This document shows, piece by piece, positions 12,890-32,939 of a DNA stretch of 64,000 nucleotides. The notes under the pieces are model-generated. The model searched no databases. It saw only the letters and a list, made by a program, of their open reading frames with translations, and had not been told where the DNA came from. The position numbers and the translations under genes were made by a program. The stretch is taken from assembly GCF_042242105.1 (NCBI RefSeq), contig NC_092028.1, positions 14,555,338-14,619,337 on the forward strand. The letters run 5' to 3'. Position 1 is the first letter of the stretch. The number at the start of each line of letters is the position of its first letter. Origin of the DNA: Pempheris klunzingeri (taxonomy: Eukaryota; Chordata; Actinopteri; Acropomatiformes; Pempheridae).

Positions 12890-15800
12890 ATGTCAGGTAA
12901 TGGTTTTTATTTAAATGTTTGTTTAGATAAGATATAACAAATTTGAAGAGAGGAATTTAGAACTTTGTTTCAGGTCATCAGCAAGGCTTATTCATGTCTA
13001 CACATACAAACTGACTTTGGATTGCTGAAATAATCTGAACAGTTAATATTTTATTTATTATATTACATTGTATCACATCAATACATTACTCTTTACTTTG
13101 GATAAATTCTAAGACCTCATTTTTGGTTTTAACCTGCTTTAGTATTCCCATATAGTTTGTACCATATCCCCTGTTTATATACCAGTTTTTCTGATGTAAA
13201 TCTGTCTGAATCTCTTTAGGTACCTACACACCAGCCCCTGGTGGGCCATTCTCTGCTCTCACCCCAAGCATGTGGCCCCAGGACATTTTGGCTAAGTACC
13301 ATCAAGTGAGGATATGACTATATGTTTTTGTGCAAATGTTCATGAGTGTTTTGATGATGAACTGAGAATGAAAAGAATGACTATTTTGGGAATGATAAAA
13401 AAATTCTGACAAAAGTGACAAAACCGCAGAAAATAGAGATTACAAGTTATGTGGGATCATAGAACAACAGGATATAAAAACACCATGGGAGCTTTGTCTT
13501 CATGTGACACTGTCATCTGACCTGTTTTGCTAACTGACTTTTAAAATGCTCAGAAAAGCTGCTGTGGAAAGTTTCAGCAGCGTTTTTTCAGGCACTTTTC
13601 CTCTTTCCTCTACTAAAAAAAAAATGCAATGTAATTTGTTTGTCTCTGTAGAAAGACCCCTCTGAACAGTCTGAACTCCAATATGATGAGTTTGGCTTCA
13701 GAATGGACACTGAAGGTAACATGCTCACTTATATGGACAAACGTACACACATTCCCCTTTTTCTCTGTCCTCACTCCATTTTTTCTACACTAGTAGAATC
13801 CAAGGCATGAAACATAAATGGAAATCTTCATATGTGAGGGGTGGGCTGTGGGGCAAGATTAGTGGGCTAGCAAGATATGTTGAGCCTAAAGCCGAGGTTT
13901 TTGGTGTCACTAAGGTGGCTCTCTTTTAACCTAGCAAGATAACCCTGGTAACTTATGCAGCGAACTTAACCTGGTCTGGACCTGGTTATGTTCTGATTTT
14001 CAGCTTAAATCGGCTAAAAAAAAAAAAAAAAACCCGCTGCAGATGCTTTACTGTAAATGTAAATCATGATGCAAACATGTTGAGCAGTTTGTTGGTAATG
14101 CCACCAAGCAAAGCGGTGCAGTTAGAGTAGTGCAAACTGTAATTGTCGTGTTGCCATGGGAACCTATTTGCATTAAGTGGATGAAGCAGAAGTTCTGTAA
14201 TATTAACACACACACAAACCAATGTTAGACAGCAGAGCATCCACACACTAAAAGAAACATTAAGGCAGCTACAGACCACTGTGCATCATGTTCTTATGCT
14301 CATTAAATATACTGTAAGAGCTCTGAATGTACACCTGCCACTTTAGAATTAAACAGGTGGTAAAATAAATATAGGTCTGTTAACTTATTCTGTTAGCATT
14401 CCTCTCTTGCCTTATTTGGAACAGATTTTTCCCCTTGACTGAAGTGGGTGGCATTTTTTAGGTCTTTGTGAATACATTCCAATATTTTACATACCAGTAT
14501 TTTGGCTGGCAGCAGTATATATGCTGCATTCAGCTGATTGTTAATGTTGGTACTTATTTATGATTAATAGTTAACATGCATAACTGTCAGCTGCTAGGAG
14601 TACAGTGTATGACTCCCATAAAGGGAGTTCTTTTTTGGGCTTTTCCACTTCAGTTCCACTATTTTCCACTTCTCGTCACTTTACTTCTCTTATCCAGACA
14701 CTTCTCCCCTCACTCACCTCATGGCTTTCTCTCCTCATGTGTTCTCACTTTATAAAAATGCCTTTCCCCTTTCCTATCATGATTGTTAACATTGCAGTTG
14801 TACTTGCCATCATTTTCTAATATTCCAGCCTCCTCAATTCAAGAGGTGGCATGGTGCTTGGTTAAGTTGATATTATCCTTACAAAGAACACAAACATTAC
14901 TGAATCCTAATTTATTACTCTCTCCTCACTCAGACGGTGGGAAGTCCAGGTCCTGGCTGGGAACTGAAGGCTCACCCCAGCGTGAAGACCCCCAGCAGCG
15001 ATTGCGCTGGCAAGCCCACCTGGAGTTCACTCACAACCACACAGTGGGCGACCTGACCTGGGAGCTCATTGATTCGGTCCTTCCCCGCTCTGAGCGTCTG
15101 CGTTCCCTGGTGCTTGGCGGCATACCTCACAGTATGAGGCCACAGGTAAGAGGAGAACTATTAGTGTCATTGATTAGAAGTGGTACACAAGTGGGCTAAA
15201 ATACTAACCAGTCCAAAAAGTGGAGAATTAAAGGTTAAGCTTATTGTGACAAGGGTGCTATAATTGGTTTTGAGTATTTGCATGTATTAGTTATCTACAA
15301 AGTCACAAAACAAGCTTCACTGCTTCAAAGATATTTTGTCTGTTAGCTATGGATGCGTCTGTCTGGAGCGCTGCAGAAGAAGAGGAGCTCTGAGATCTCT
15401 TACAGAGAAATCATTAAGAACAGTTCCAATGATGACACCACCACAGCCAAACAGGTAAAATGCCTGAGAAAATGCATCAATAATTGTTATTGATAAATAA
15501 TTTGAAACAGCTACTTAATGGAATCAATATTCATTTGCATATTTATATATTATACATTTCTGCAGGGGTTCTATTAATTCAGTATAGCCCCAAAACACAT
15601 GAATGAAGCAGCTATTAATCTGCTGTAGATGAACAGAGCGCACGGTCTCGGTACATGGAAGATGCCACAGTCAACATTTGCCATAGTGCATTCACATGGA
15701 AGAAAAACACTAAAAATGAAGAGTGACTGTGCAGTCAGACTTAGTAAGCATTTTCTTTGAAGCTGAGTTTATTTTGACAGCCAGTGATGAGGCGGGTGGC

Positions 15801-16145
15801 ATTGATGCGTAGATTAGATGCACCGATAATGGCAAAGATGAATGTTTGGATATGTTAAAGGTTTTTTTCTTCCCTGTTGTTCTTTATGATCATGATGTGT
15901 TTCTTGTTAACTTCTGTCCCTCAGATAGAGAAGGACTTGTTACGGACTATGCCAACCAATGCGTGTTTCAGTAGTATGACAAGTGTTGGAGTGCCAAGGC
16001 TGAGACGAGTACTAAGGGCTCTGGCGTGGCTCTACCCAGACATTGGGTACTGTCAGGGCACTGGCATGGTGAGAGCACATACATACAGAACCTGTTGTCA
16101 CCACAAACAACTGTTCTACATCAGGCAGCTGGCTCAACACACATG

Positions 16146-16225
<80 letters not shown>

Positions 16226-19200
16226 AAGTAACATCTTCATCAGATTTACCGTACCTCATCCTTGTGCTTCGCTCCTGTCCTCTAAGCTTTTCCATCCTCA
16301 CCTCTCCCCTTTTCATTGTCTCTTCCCCACACCTATGTCTCGATCCCCCCCTCAGGTGGTTTCCTGTCTGTTGCTCTTCCTTGAGGAGGAGGATGTGCTG
16401 TGGATGATGTGTGCCCTGATCGAAGACCTCCTTCCTCCATCCTACTTCTCCTCCACTCTGCTGGGCGTCCAAACGGACCAGAGGGTTCTCCGACAACTCA
16501 TTGTTCAGTACCTGCCAGCCCTCGACCGCCTCCTGCAGGAGCATGACATAGGTAAGGGTGGATAGGAGAGATGGTAAGATTGTTATGCATTGGGTCTGAG
16601 ATGCAACATGGGCATTTGGTTAACATTAGAGTACCACCTTTCAGTCTTCTACTGTGTATTTACACATGGGAGAATTGTTGTTTTCATCTTGGTGTGTCGA
16701 ATGCATATAGTATACAGTATGTAACCCCCTCCTTCTCATACATCCAGAGTTGTCGCTGATCACACTGCATTGGTTTCTGACATCATTTGCGAGTGTGGTG
16801 GACATCCGTCTCCTCCTTAGGATCTGGGACCTGCTCTTCTACCAGGGCTCATTAGTGCTCTTCCAGGTCACACTGGGCATGCTCAAGATCAAGGTATTTG
16901 CACTACTCCACCTATTTTCTGAGTCAGTTAAATGCACAGATCGTTCATTTCCTTACCGCAATTATGGTGATACATTCTATATGTTCAAAGGTCATGTCAC
17001 AGCAATTCATGCCAACAGACATTATAGTCTACTATAGCTAGAAGCCATCCCTCAACAACTATCGGCAAAAACTGCATATGCTCAGTAATATGCTCAGTAA
17101 TGAGAAAGTGAAATTTACTCCCCGGTCCCAGGAGGAAGAGCTTGTATCATCAGAGAACTCTGCGTCCATTTTTAACACTCTGTCGGACTTGCCAAGCCAG
17201 CTGAGAGATGGACCTGCCGTTCTCGGGGAGGCTATGAGGCTAGCAGGGACATTGTCCCAGGAAACGCTGGAAGCCCACCGACACAAGCACCTAGCTTACA
17301 TTCTAAATGAACAGACACAGCTCAACAATGGAAACAACACAACACTCAACACCAACCTCAACAAGGTCAGTCATTGTAGTGTTTGCAAAAGTAATGTGCT
17401 GGAAATGATTCTTGTCAGAGACTAAACAAGCAATGTCAAGTTTGTGTTTAGCTGCGCAAAACGAGAATCGCATGTGTTATGGAATAAATTGTGAGTCCAT
17501 TCTTTTTTTCCAATTAAAAGAGAAATGTATTCCGCATTTGTATATGCCCAGGTGGTGAGGAGACAATCCCTGCGCAGGAAGTCCACACTGAGCTCCCTGC
17601 TGTTTGGGGAGGATGAGGCGGAGGCCCTGAAATCCAAGAACATTAAGCAGACAGAGCTGGTGGCAGCACTGCGAGAGGCCATAGCCCGCACTGCAGAACA
17701 CTTCCACTGTCTGGACCCACGTCACTGCAGCACTGTGAGTTGACACACTGCAGCACAGAAACCGTGTGGTTTATGTCCTGTTGTGGACTATGAACTAACA
17801 AAAATAACAAGAGCATTAAGGGAGGCGTCCATTAATTTCCTGGAATTTCAGACTAAATGGTTTATTCCTAAATTTGGTATTGTTATACCACCATACTGTA
17901 ACATTCAGTATGGATACCTCCATCCATTTTGGTTTCATTTTGACCTTGACTTCTCCCACCTTGGCCCTGTAGGACCTGACTCCGGACTACTCCATGGAGA
18001 GCCACCAGCGAGATCACGAAAACTTTCTTGTGGTGTCTCGTAACCGACGGAGACGCGCAAAGGCTTTGCTAGACTTTGAACGACACGACGATGATGAACT
18101 GGGCTTTAGGAAGAATGATATCATCACTGTGAGTAATAACTTGCACAGAGACACACAGAAGCAAAACGCTGCTTCTTGACATTTCCTAACACGTACAAAC
18201 ACTTTACATACCCCCTTACCTCTGATTGTAATCACTGTATTTTTATCTTTGTGCTTCAGATCATCTCACAGAAGGACGAACACTGTTGGGTTGGAGAGCT
18301 TAATGGCCTTAGAGGTGTGCGCTTTTCTTACACATCAACACCCACTGTTACCCTCTCGATGAATGATTTGTCTATCATCTCTCTTAGAGCTCATTTGACA
18401 TACATTTTCTGTGGCTCTTTGTGACAGGTTGGTTTCCAGCTAAGTTTGTGGAGGTCCTAGATGAAAGAAGCAAAGAGGTATGGAAGCAGTTTATTACCAG
18501 CTTAATAGAAACTTGATTTGCCCAGCAAATGTCCTTACGATGTTTTTATCGTTGTTTCCTCAAAGTCTCCTGATTACTAATGTGCAGTGTCCTAATCAGT
18601 AATTGGTGCTTTTGTTTGTGTCCCCAGTATTCATTAGCAGGTGATGACTCTGTGACAGAGGCAGTGACAGACCTGGCCAGGGGCACACTGTGTCCGGCCC
18701 TAAAGGCCATCTTTCAGCATGGTCTCAAGAAACCATCTATACTGGGAGGGCCTTGCCACCCGTGGTTATTCATAGAAGAGGTTAGAGAGCTTTTTAAAAA
18801 AAAATCCAAATGGCACCACGTTGCTCACAGTTTTACAAGTTCGCCATTGGCCTTCATCCTTCTTTGTCTTCTGGTTTTCTTTCAGGCGGCTAGTAGAGAG
18901 GTAGAGAGAGACTTCAACTCTGTCTACTCCAGACTGGTGCTGTGTAAAACCTACAGGTAAGCCACTTTGTTTTCATTTGTTTTGTCAATTTATCTGATTA
19001 CATTATCATTTAACGTGTGTGTGGGGGAATTGTAATCCTTTAAAGTAAAAATGCATGAATTTAACATGTAAGTGTTTGGACTCCCCATGTAGTACTTGAT
19101 GCATTTGCCCTCTATTTGCAATAGCTTCCCCAGTCCTAATCTCTGTATGTTCAAGAAGGTGTCAATAAGTAAAACAAAATTTGGGAAAGGAAACATAAAT

Positions 19201-20872
19201 AAAGTGTTTCCTGTCAGTAAGAACCTAAATGTTAGAAATGTGATGGTGTGTGTGTTGGCAGAGGAAAAAGAAATCCAGTTTTAATGTATTCACTAGTGTT
19301 ATAACTCAACAGCTCTTTGTCTTCTGATATTTACCAGGTTAGATGAAGATGGGAAAGTACTAACACCAGAGGAGCTGCTGTACAGAGTAAGTAACATTTA
19401 ATCAATATGCTATAAAAAAAACTAATTGAATTAAATTTATTTGTGCAGCATGAGAATTATAAAGTCAAATATTTTCAATCATTCTTTGCGACCTAGCCGT
19501 ATCTGTAAATCCTACCTGATGGAGTGAATGTGAGTAGGAAGTGCATGAGCTCCCTCTGTCTGATCTTCACAGGCAGTGCAGTCAGTCAACATGAGTCATG
19601 ACTCGGCACACGCTCAAATGGATGTCAAGTTTAGGTCTCTTGTCTGTGTCGGCCTCAAGTGAGTTTTCAAGACTGATGTACATAAACACATACACAGAAC
19701 TGAAATGACCACGGTCACTGTATACACGGTATTATGACCATCATGTGTCCATCCAAACAGTGAGCAGGTGCTGCACCTATGGTTGGAGGTGTTGTGTTCC
19801 AGCATGGCTGCCGTAGAAAAATGGTATCATCCTTGGTCATTCCTTCGCAGTCCTGGATGGGTACAGATCAAGTGTGAGCTCAGGTAAGAAAACATTTAAA
19901 CACTACAGCCTGTCTCAATTCAATCTGTCTGAGGTTTAGAGAACATTAAAATTTCAGTTAGAGCTTTCAAAGTGATCGACTTTGGAAACTTCCGGCAAAC
20001 AAATCGGGAATGGTTGAATAGGCTAAGCTGACACATTATCTGACTAATAAAAGAAATAATGACCATTCTACTGTTGATGTCTCCCTAGGGTCCTATCAAG
20101 GTTCGCCTTCAGTCTCTCCCAAGATTGTGAGCTGCCTGACAAGAAAGAGGTGAGCCGAGGAGACTGTCACAGCATCCCCATCTAGTGCCGTAGTAGTCTA
20201 GTCGTACTATACAAAGGCGACATTATTATTAAGGGGAGAACAACTGTATGACTTTATGCTGTTTCAGAAAGCCGCTATACAGAAAGCAGAAGTTATGGAT
20301 GTGCTGGTTCAGCATCACCTCTTTAGTTGGGATCTCTAGGTAACATATCATACATGAGACTCTAGATGCTTTAGTATAGTCATTAGTCACTAGTTTACTT
20401 ATCTGCTGATTTAAGATTGTTACCCCATCACACCCCAACACCCTATCAAGTTTCTTGTGCCCATTCAGTATTTTTACTGCCTTTGAGTCTCTCTAGTTAC
20501 AATTGCTTATCACCATTTATCAGCTCTTCAGTGGAGGCAGTGGTGTCAGACACACTATGGCAAAAACCCATTGCTCTCTGTAGTATTCAGCCTGTAAATC
20601 ACCTCTGGCCAGACTTCAGTCAGCGGTGTCATTAAGTGTTTTTTGCATCAGCTGTCAAAAACAAAATGCATTCATAAAAACTGCTGATTGGTGTTTGGTC
20701 AGAAGTCAAATCTGATTGAACTTCCCTCTCTGGTGTAGTGTTGATTTTGTCTTTAGTTAAAAGCTTGGCATATTCCTGTCTTTTCCAGGAGAAGGAGCAG
20801 AAACCACTGAAAGAGGGAGTGCAGGATATGTTGGTGAAACATCACCTCTTCAGCTGGGACATCGATGGCTAA
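12890..20872 (+). CDS. sgsm3: Small G protein signaling modulator 3 (TBC-SH3-RUN Rab GTPase-activating protein)
   Basis: This is a 755-residue protein (human about 749) that, as known for the family (RUTBC3/CIP85), acts as a Rab/Rap-directed GTPase activator in endosomal traffic and binds connexin-43 and merlin. Coding exons: 12890-12896, 13220-13305, 13652-13715, 14934-15145, 15347-15454, 15925-16068, 16356-16551, 16748-16893, 17132-17365, 17552-17734, 17973-18128, 18260-18314, 18428-18477, 18628-18780, 18886-18956, 19338-19386, 19573-19658, 19761-19883, 20089-20149 and 20789-20872; all phases agree. The TBC domain (about residues 112-320) keeps both catalytic fingers: Arg166 in IEKDLLR and Gln203 in YCQG. 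The SH3 domain spans about 491-547 ([19 protein letters not shown]). The RUN domain follows to about 735, and the C-terminus reads [13 protein letters not shown]. The start is chosen because [11 protein letters not shown] fits the family and lies just before a phase-1 donor. A duplicated alternative last exon lies at 20268-20339. A long CA repeat sits in intron 6. Confidence 0.95.
13850..14035. repeat. Possible dispersed repeat in sgsm3 intron 3
   Basis: The stretch contains 'aacctggtctggacctggtt', an imperfect palindrome, preceded by 'taacctagcaagataaccct', and ends in a poly-A run at about 14016-14032. This looks like the end of a nonautonomous mobile element, but I cannot define both ends or name the family. 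Confidence 0.3.
16152..16222. repeat. Long pure (CA)n microsatellite in sgsm3 intron 6
   Basis: About 71 bases of uninterrupted CA repeat begin 84 bases after the exon donor at 16068, in an intron of only 287 bases between the two central TBC exons. Length polymorphism is expected. Confidence 0.95.
20268..20339 (+). CDS. sgsm3: Duplicated alternative last exon of sgsm3
   Basis: A good acceptor (TGCTGTTTCAG) precedes a 72-base, phase-0 open stretch encoding 23 residues that end in [11 protein letters not shown] and a TAG stop at 20337-20339. This closely mirrors the canonical final exon at 20789-20872, which ends [13 protein letters not shown]. The preceding exon (ending 20149) is phase 0, so either exon can be joined in frame. 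Directly after the TAG there is a plausible donor (TAG then GTAACA). No AATAAA or ATTAAA is visible between 20340 and 20788, so the exon is probably spliced onward into the canonical exon rather than polyadenylated alone. Use as a real alternative terminus is inferred; it could also be a decayed duplicate. Confidence 0.6.
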   Translation, partial: KAAIQKAEVMDVLVQHHLFSWDL

Positions 20873-21725
20873 GCACACAGCAAAAAGCGACTGAATCCTA
20901 TCCTGTCCTGCGTATCTTCGTATATTTGATGTGTCTTCACCTGTTTCTTAAAGACTGTCGATCATAAATTAGACACAGTTGTGTGCTACAGTAAGTGACT
21001 ACTTTACAGACTCTATCTGTCACATCACCTTTCAGCACTGGACAAAGGTGATACATTCATAATTACTCTGAGAATCTCCTTTATGGCATCATAAAAATCA
21101 GCCAGTTTGTACATGCTGAAGCATGTGTGCATTAAGGTGCATACTTTATTTTAATTCAGACCCAGTGTAGGAGGTTGCACTATGTGGTGAAAACTACATA
21201 TATACAAGTAAAACACTCCTGTTGCACAGAGTAGTCTTTCTCTATGGGACTTGAGCACTCGGCGTGTCCTAACAGTAGGGATTTCTTCAGTACTCACTGC
21301 TCTAGCGACTCAGCTTTTCTGAGCTGACTGAGTGCAGTTTTGGAGTGAGACCTACAGCCCATTCTCTTGGACTGGTTGTGTGTCAAAAAAAATACAGCAG
21401 CATATCATCACCATTACCCTGTAAATTCTCAAATATTAAGACCAAAAACAGAACATTCCTAAACATGGAGCTGTAAAGTTACAAATTATTTTTCAGAGGA
21501 ATGCTACTTACCTCAATATCATGAATTCCACAAAAAAAAATCTCAATAAACACTAATGTTGCACATGCCAAGTACAGCCTTTTCAAAACGTAATACAAGA
21601 CTATGGGTATGTGTGCTACCCGAATAGTGGTAGTGAACAGTCTGCACTTGTATGACATAATGTAAATTAACCAGATATACTTTTTGTGTTACAATCTACA
21701 GTAAATAAATGTTACATATAATTTG
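20873..21725 (+). other. sgsm3 3' untranslated region
   Basis: The region after the TAA at 20870-20872 has no further open exon and contains polyadenylation signals AATAAA at 21545-21550 and 21704-21709, so the transcript probably ends near 21570 or 21725. Confidence 0.55.
21704..21709 (+). terminator. Polyadenylation signal of sgsm3 (distal)
   Basis: AATAAA is followed within about 30 bases by T-rich sequence (poly-T at about 21730). A proximal AATAAA is at 21545-21550. Confidence 0.45.
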
Positions 21726-22470
21726 TAATGTTTTTTTTTTGTATATAAAGTAAACATCTGTTGCTTGTGACTAAATGTTGCCTTGCAAGTAAAAGCAATT
21801 CAGCGTAGGACTTCATTCTTGGCTGGCACACTGATTTCCGAACTGACCTTTATCCTGTCTTAAAGCTGCACATACGTTAGAAAACAGAGAGTTGTATGTT
21901 ATTGTATGTTTCTGTTGGAGGAAGCCTGGAAGTGGGGACCCTGAATGTTGATATGTTAACACAACTGAATTATTTTGAGTTTTTTCTGATGCACAGGAAA
22001 CTTTTTTTTTAACAAGTTTACTTGTTACATTTTTGGAAGGTTCTAGATACTTTGCTGATAGCAAAAATTAGGTTGCATTGGTTGTTATTCCTCCCAGGCT
22101 AATTAGATCTTTCAGGTGCTTAAAATTGTCGTCTATTTTCAGTTGAGAATTTTGTTGACTTATATTGTTAGCTGTAACTTTCCCCATGTGCAGAAAACAA
22201 TCAACTTGTCTTATATGAAAATGTACAGTCGAAACACACACACGATTGTTCAGCCGTCTGGTCTTCTCAACGACAAACCAACCAACATTTGCCACTTTCC
22301 ACCTGTAAAATAACCGATAGGACTGAGTCTACACAATGACACTTTAGAAACAAAACCCCATTCCTTCTCCTGTTGGAGTGAAAATATTGTTTCACACAAA
22401 TGACTCACACAGTATTAAGACCTTAAAATGCACATATAGAACAGAAGCACTGTTGAAAAGTTCAGTAAAG
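21726..22470. other. Short spacer between convergent sgsm3 and gtpbp1
   Basis: About 0.75 kb separates the predicted 3' ends of two genes facing each other. I see no exon or repeat in it. Confidence 0.5.
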
Positions 22471-22474
22471 CCTG

Positions 22475-22480
22475 TTTATT
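22475..22480 (-). terminator. Polyadenylation signal of gtpbp1
   Basis: TTTATT on the + strand reads AATAAA on the - strand, about 0.97 kb past the gtpbp1 stop codon. No other - strand AATAAA was noticed between it and the stop, so it is the likely signal. Confidence 0.4.
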
Positions 22481-23446
22481 AATGGTCAGTTTTTTTAGCG
22501 GCAAAGTGTGTTTTTTAAAAATGTCACAACATGTTAACAGCGACAGGCCATAACGCATGGGGTACAAGAGTTACAAGTAGCACTGCAAGTACTGCATGGC
22601 TTTATATCATGAGCAACTGTGGAGTGACAAGATTATGTGCTGTATTTGTTTGTACTAACACTCGGTACAAGGTTTGAAACATGGCTGACTGACAGTGGAA
22701 GCATCGGAGTGCAAGTGAGAGTAGGTAGAAAGATCCAAGACCATCCAAGAGTGAACGTTCTGCATGTATGCCAAATAAATAACTGACAATTATAATATGC
22801 AACAGCTTATATTTTCCATATATGTAGAATTTGAAATCACTATGTGCCTTCTGCTACATTCATTTATGATTTGCATACATTTTATACAATGGCATCTTTC
22901 CAATCAGAGCACAGCTAACAGCTAATTTACATATGCAGTATAAATAGTACATGAAATGTTTTTCAATGCAAATACACAGGGAATGCATGGGGGAAGTTTC
23001 ATTTATAGCTGCTCTGGTATTGGTACTGGACCCTTGTTTTGGGCTTACCCTCCCCCCCTGCCACTGATATTGAGCCAGAGGACTGAACTGTAGATCTCAC
23101 AGACACGTAAAACATGGATACGATAAAATAGTCACCCTGAGTGTGGCTTATCACTAAAGCCACACTGCTTTTCATCATTCAAGCCATTAAAAATAGTAAA
23201 GGCAGCTGACATTAAAATGCAGTAAGGGTGTATGCCTCTCGCTTTGGGACATACCCCTTTAAATTCCCTTTCAAAAAAAAAATGTTAAATAAATAAACCA
23301 AAACTATAGGACCTGATGTAAAAGGCAAGGAATAACAGTGTGATGAGTGTCTTGCTCCAAACATCTGTATCCCTCACGGTTTGTGGAACGAAGACACGTG
23401 GTGGAGTGATAGAGAGGGAGGTTTGTATAAGGGACAAGAGGGCAGT
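22481..23446 (-). other. gtpbp1 3' untranslated region
   Basis: This AT-rich sequence lies between the stop at 23447-23449 and the predicted polyadenylation signal. It has no exon-like features on either strand. Confidence 0.5.
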
Positions 23447-30817
<7,371 letters not shown>

Positions 30818-31270
30818 CTCTACGCCAGCCTTGCAGGGATAAATTTGAAGCTGTCCAAATTGTTGTGATGACGGCTGGCAACCAAACACACGGTGGCCCG
30901 AGCGCCGCAGACAGCAGCCGGCAAAGCTACAGATGAGGCGGCGTTAAGTGAAATCAGACTGTTTCCCCCCACTGTAAACAACATCACAGTGACATGCTGC
31001 TTATTTATATGCCGTCAGCCTGCGATCGAGCCATTTAAAAATAAAATTGCCACCACTTTATGAATATTAATAAGGAGGAAGGTGGTCCGCCTTTTCGCTT
31101 CCTGCTCACCAATGGTGGTAAAGTCAGTGTGGATGTGTTAGCAGCGGACCAATAGCAGAGAGGGGGTCGTTCATATGATTAAAAGGTGGAGCGGTCCCAG
31201 CCTCACAGGGCAGCAGGGCTGCAAGTGTTGGTGTAATGTTAGTGTAACATCTGTGCTGCTGTTGACGTCA
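30818..31270 (-). promoter_or_regulatory. gtpbp1 promoter region
   Basis: Sequence upstream of the start codon at 30817 is GC-rich to about 30950. CCAAT motifs occur at 31109-31113 and 31149-31153, and a perfect CRE (TGACGTCA) is at 31263-31270. No TATA box is obvious. The transcription start is not determined. Confidence 0.4.
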
Positions 31271-32880
31271 TGGCAATAAAACATGATGCTGCAATCCTGT
31301 GTCTGCTCCTGAAACAATTCTCAGTCTCTCTCATGTTTGTTCTGACAAACCAAAAAAAGCCAAAAGTTTCACGTAAGAGCTAAGGACATTATTAGTGATG
31401 CTCCATCTCCATCTGCTCCATCTTCTTCACCTTTCCTCTAAGTTTCAGGGAAATCAGGCCAGCACAAACAGACACCCGATCACATAACTGCACTGGTGGA
31501 TGAAACAGGCCCCATGTTAAAAAATAGTTGGACCCTAAGCTGATAGGTAAGATAAGTCATTTTCATCATAATCAATGACAAGAGGAGACAAGGAATAGCT
31601 GAATTATTTATTTTTTTTGTTATGTGAGGAGGAAAAAAATGCACACACGGAAGCAACATGTTGACTTTGTAATGACAGCTGTCTGTTGTTGACTTCAAGG
31701 CCTTCAGTGTGCATGTGTTTGGTGAGAACACCTCCAGGACAGCTCTCTCATACTTACAGCTCAGCCCTTTTCAAAGCAGATTCCCACGCGACTTTGCTGT
31801 CTGCACAATGCTGATGTTCAATCACTTTTGATTCAGAATGTACAGTATATAAAACTGACTTTCTTTTTCAAATGTATGCAGCTCGTTGCATGTGTACAAC
31901 TATAACAGAGTTTGTTTGTACCTCTGAGTGAAGTCTGAGAGCTGAATAGACATGAGTTTTGAAGATAAGGAAGGAAAATACTTATTAAATAATTGTACAA
32001 TACCTGTCGTTAGTCAGCCATCAAATTTATGTAATGTTGCAGTTCCTCGTGGTGACCACTGGAGGAAAGTAAACATTCATTTTTCCAAACCCAGTCTATC
32101 ATGCCAACCATTAACTCCACCTAGTTGAAGCAGACACAACACCATAGTAATAATTCCAGACAAAGGTATGTAATGCAGAGCAGGACATACATGTTTGATA
32201 ACAAACTGATACAGATGAACATTAATACAACATGACAATAAGTATATAATAATAACAATAAACATCTGTATAAATATCTATATTTATGTGTGTGTGTGTG
32301 TGTGTCTTTGTCCTCTGTTTATGTGAAAAGTCTCTGTGTAATTAGATCTGCTGACTGTCTTGAGACTGAGTCTTGGGGCAAAAGGAAGCACATCAGATCT
32401 TTGGGCCTCATTGAACTCCTGATGCAAGAACCACATCCCCTGGTGAAAAGGCATATTAATATAGCTTCATAGATACACTGAGTACTTCAAGAGGTTGACC
32501 ATGAACTGTATTATTCAGCGGATGATGTGATGGGACGCAGCTCTTCGTTTGTTGAGGAGGAGGTCAGTATAGTTTAAACTGTGGCTTGGACACTCCCAGT
32601 TCCTCGGATCACAGATAAATGCCAGCTGCTCAAAATATGAACAAACCACACACTGTCTGTCTGTCTGTGAACAGCCACAGATGTCAGAAATTAGTGTGTA
32701 ACTGTGTGTAACTGTGTGTGTGCGTTTGTCTGTCAGTGAACATAATTTAAAAGCAGATGTGTTGTTGGTAATCAGCAGACATAATTAGAAACACTTCCTT
32801 TCCCTTAAAACTCTCTCACTCCATTCACAGATGTGTTTTCAGGGTTTGAGTAACTTTATATAATTGTTGAAATAGATACA

Positions 32881-32939
<59 letters not shown>

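Noticed and set aside
15877..16407. 176-codon open frame as a continuous coding exon
   Set aside because: It runs through the true exon donor at 16068 and the CA microsatellite into the next exon; the real coding parts are 15925-16068 and 16356-16551.
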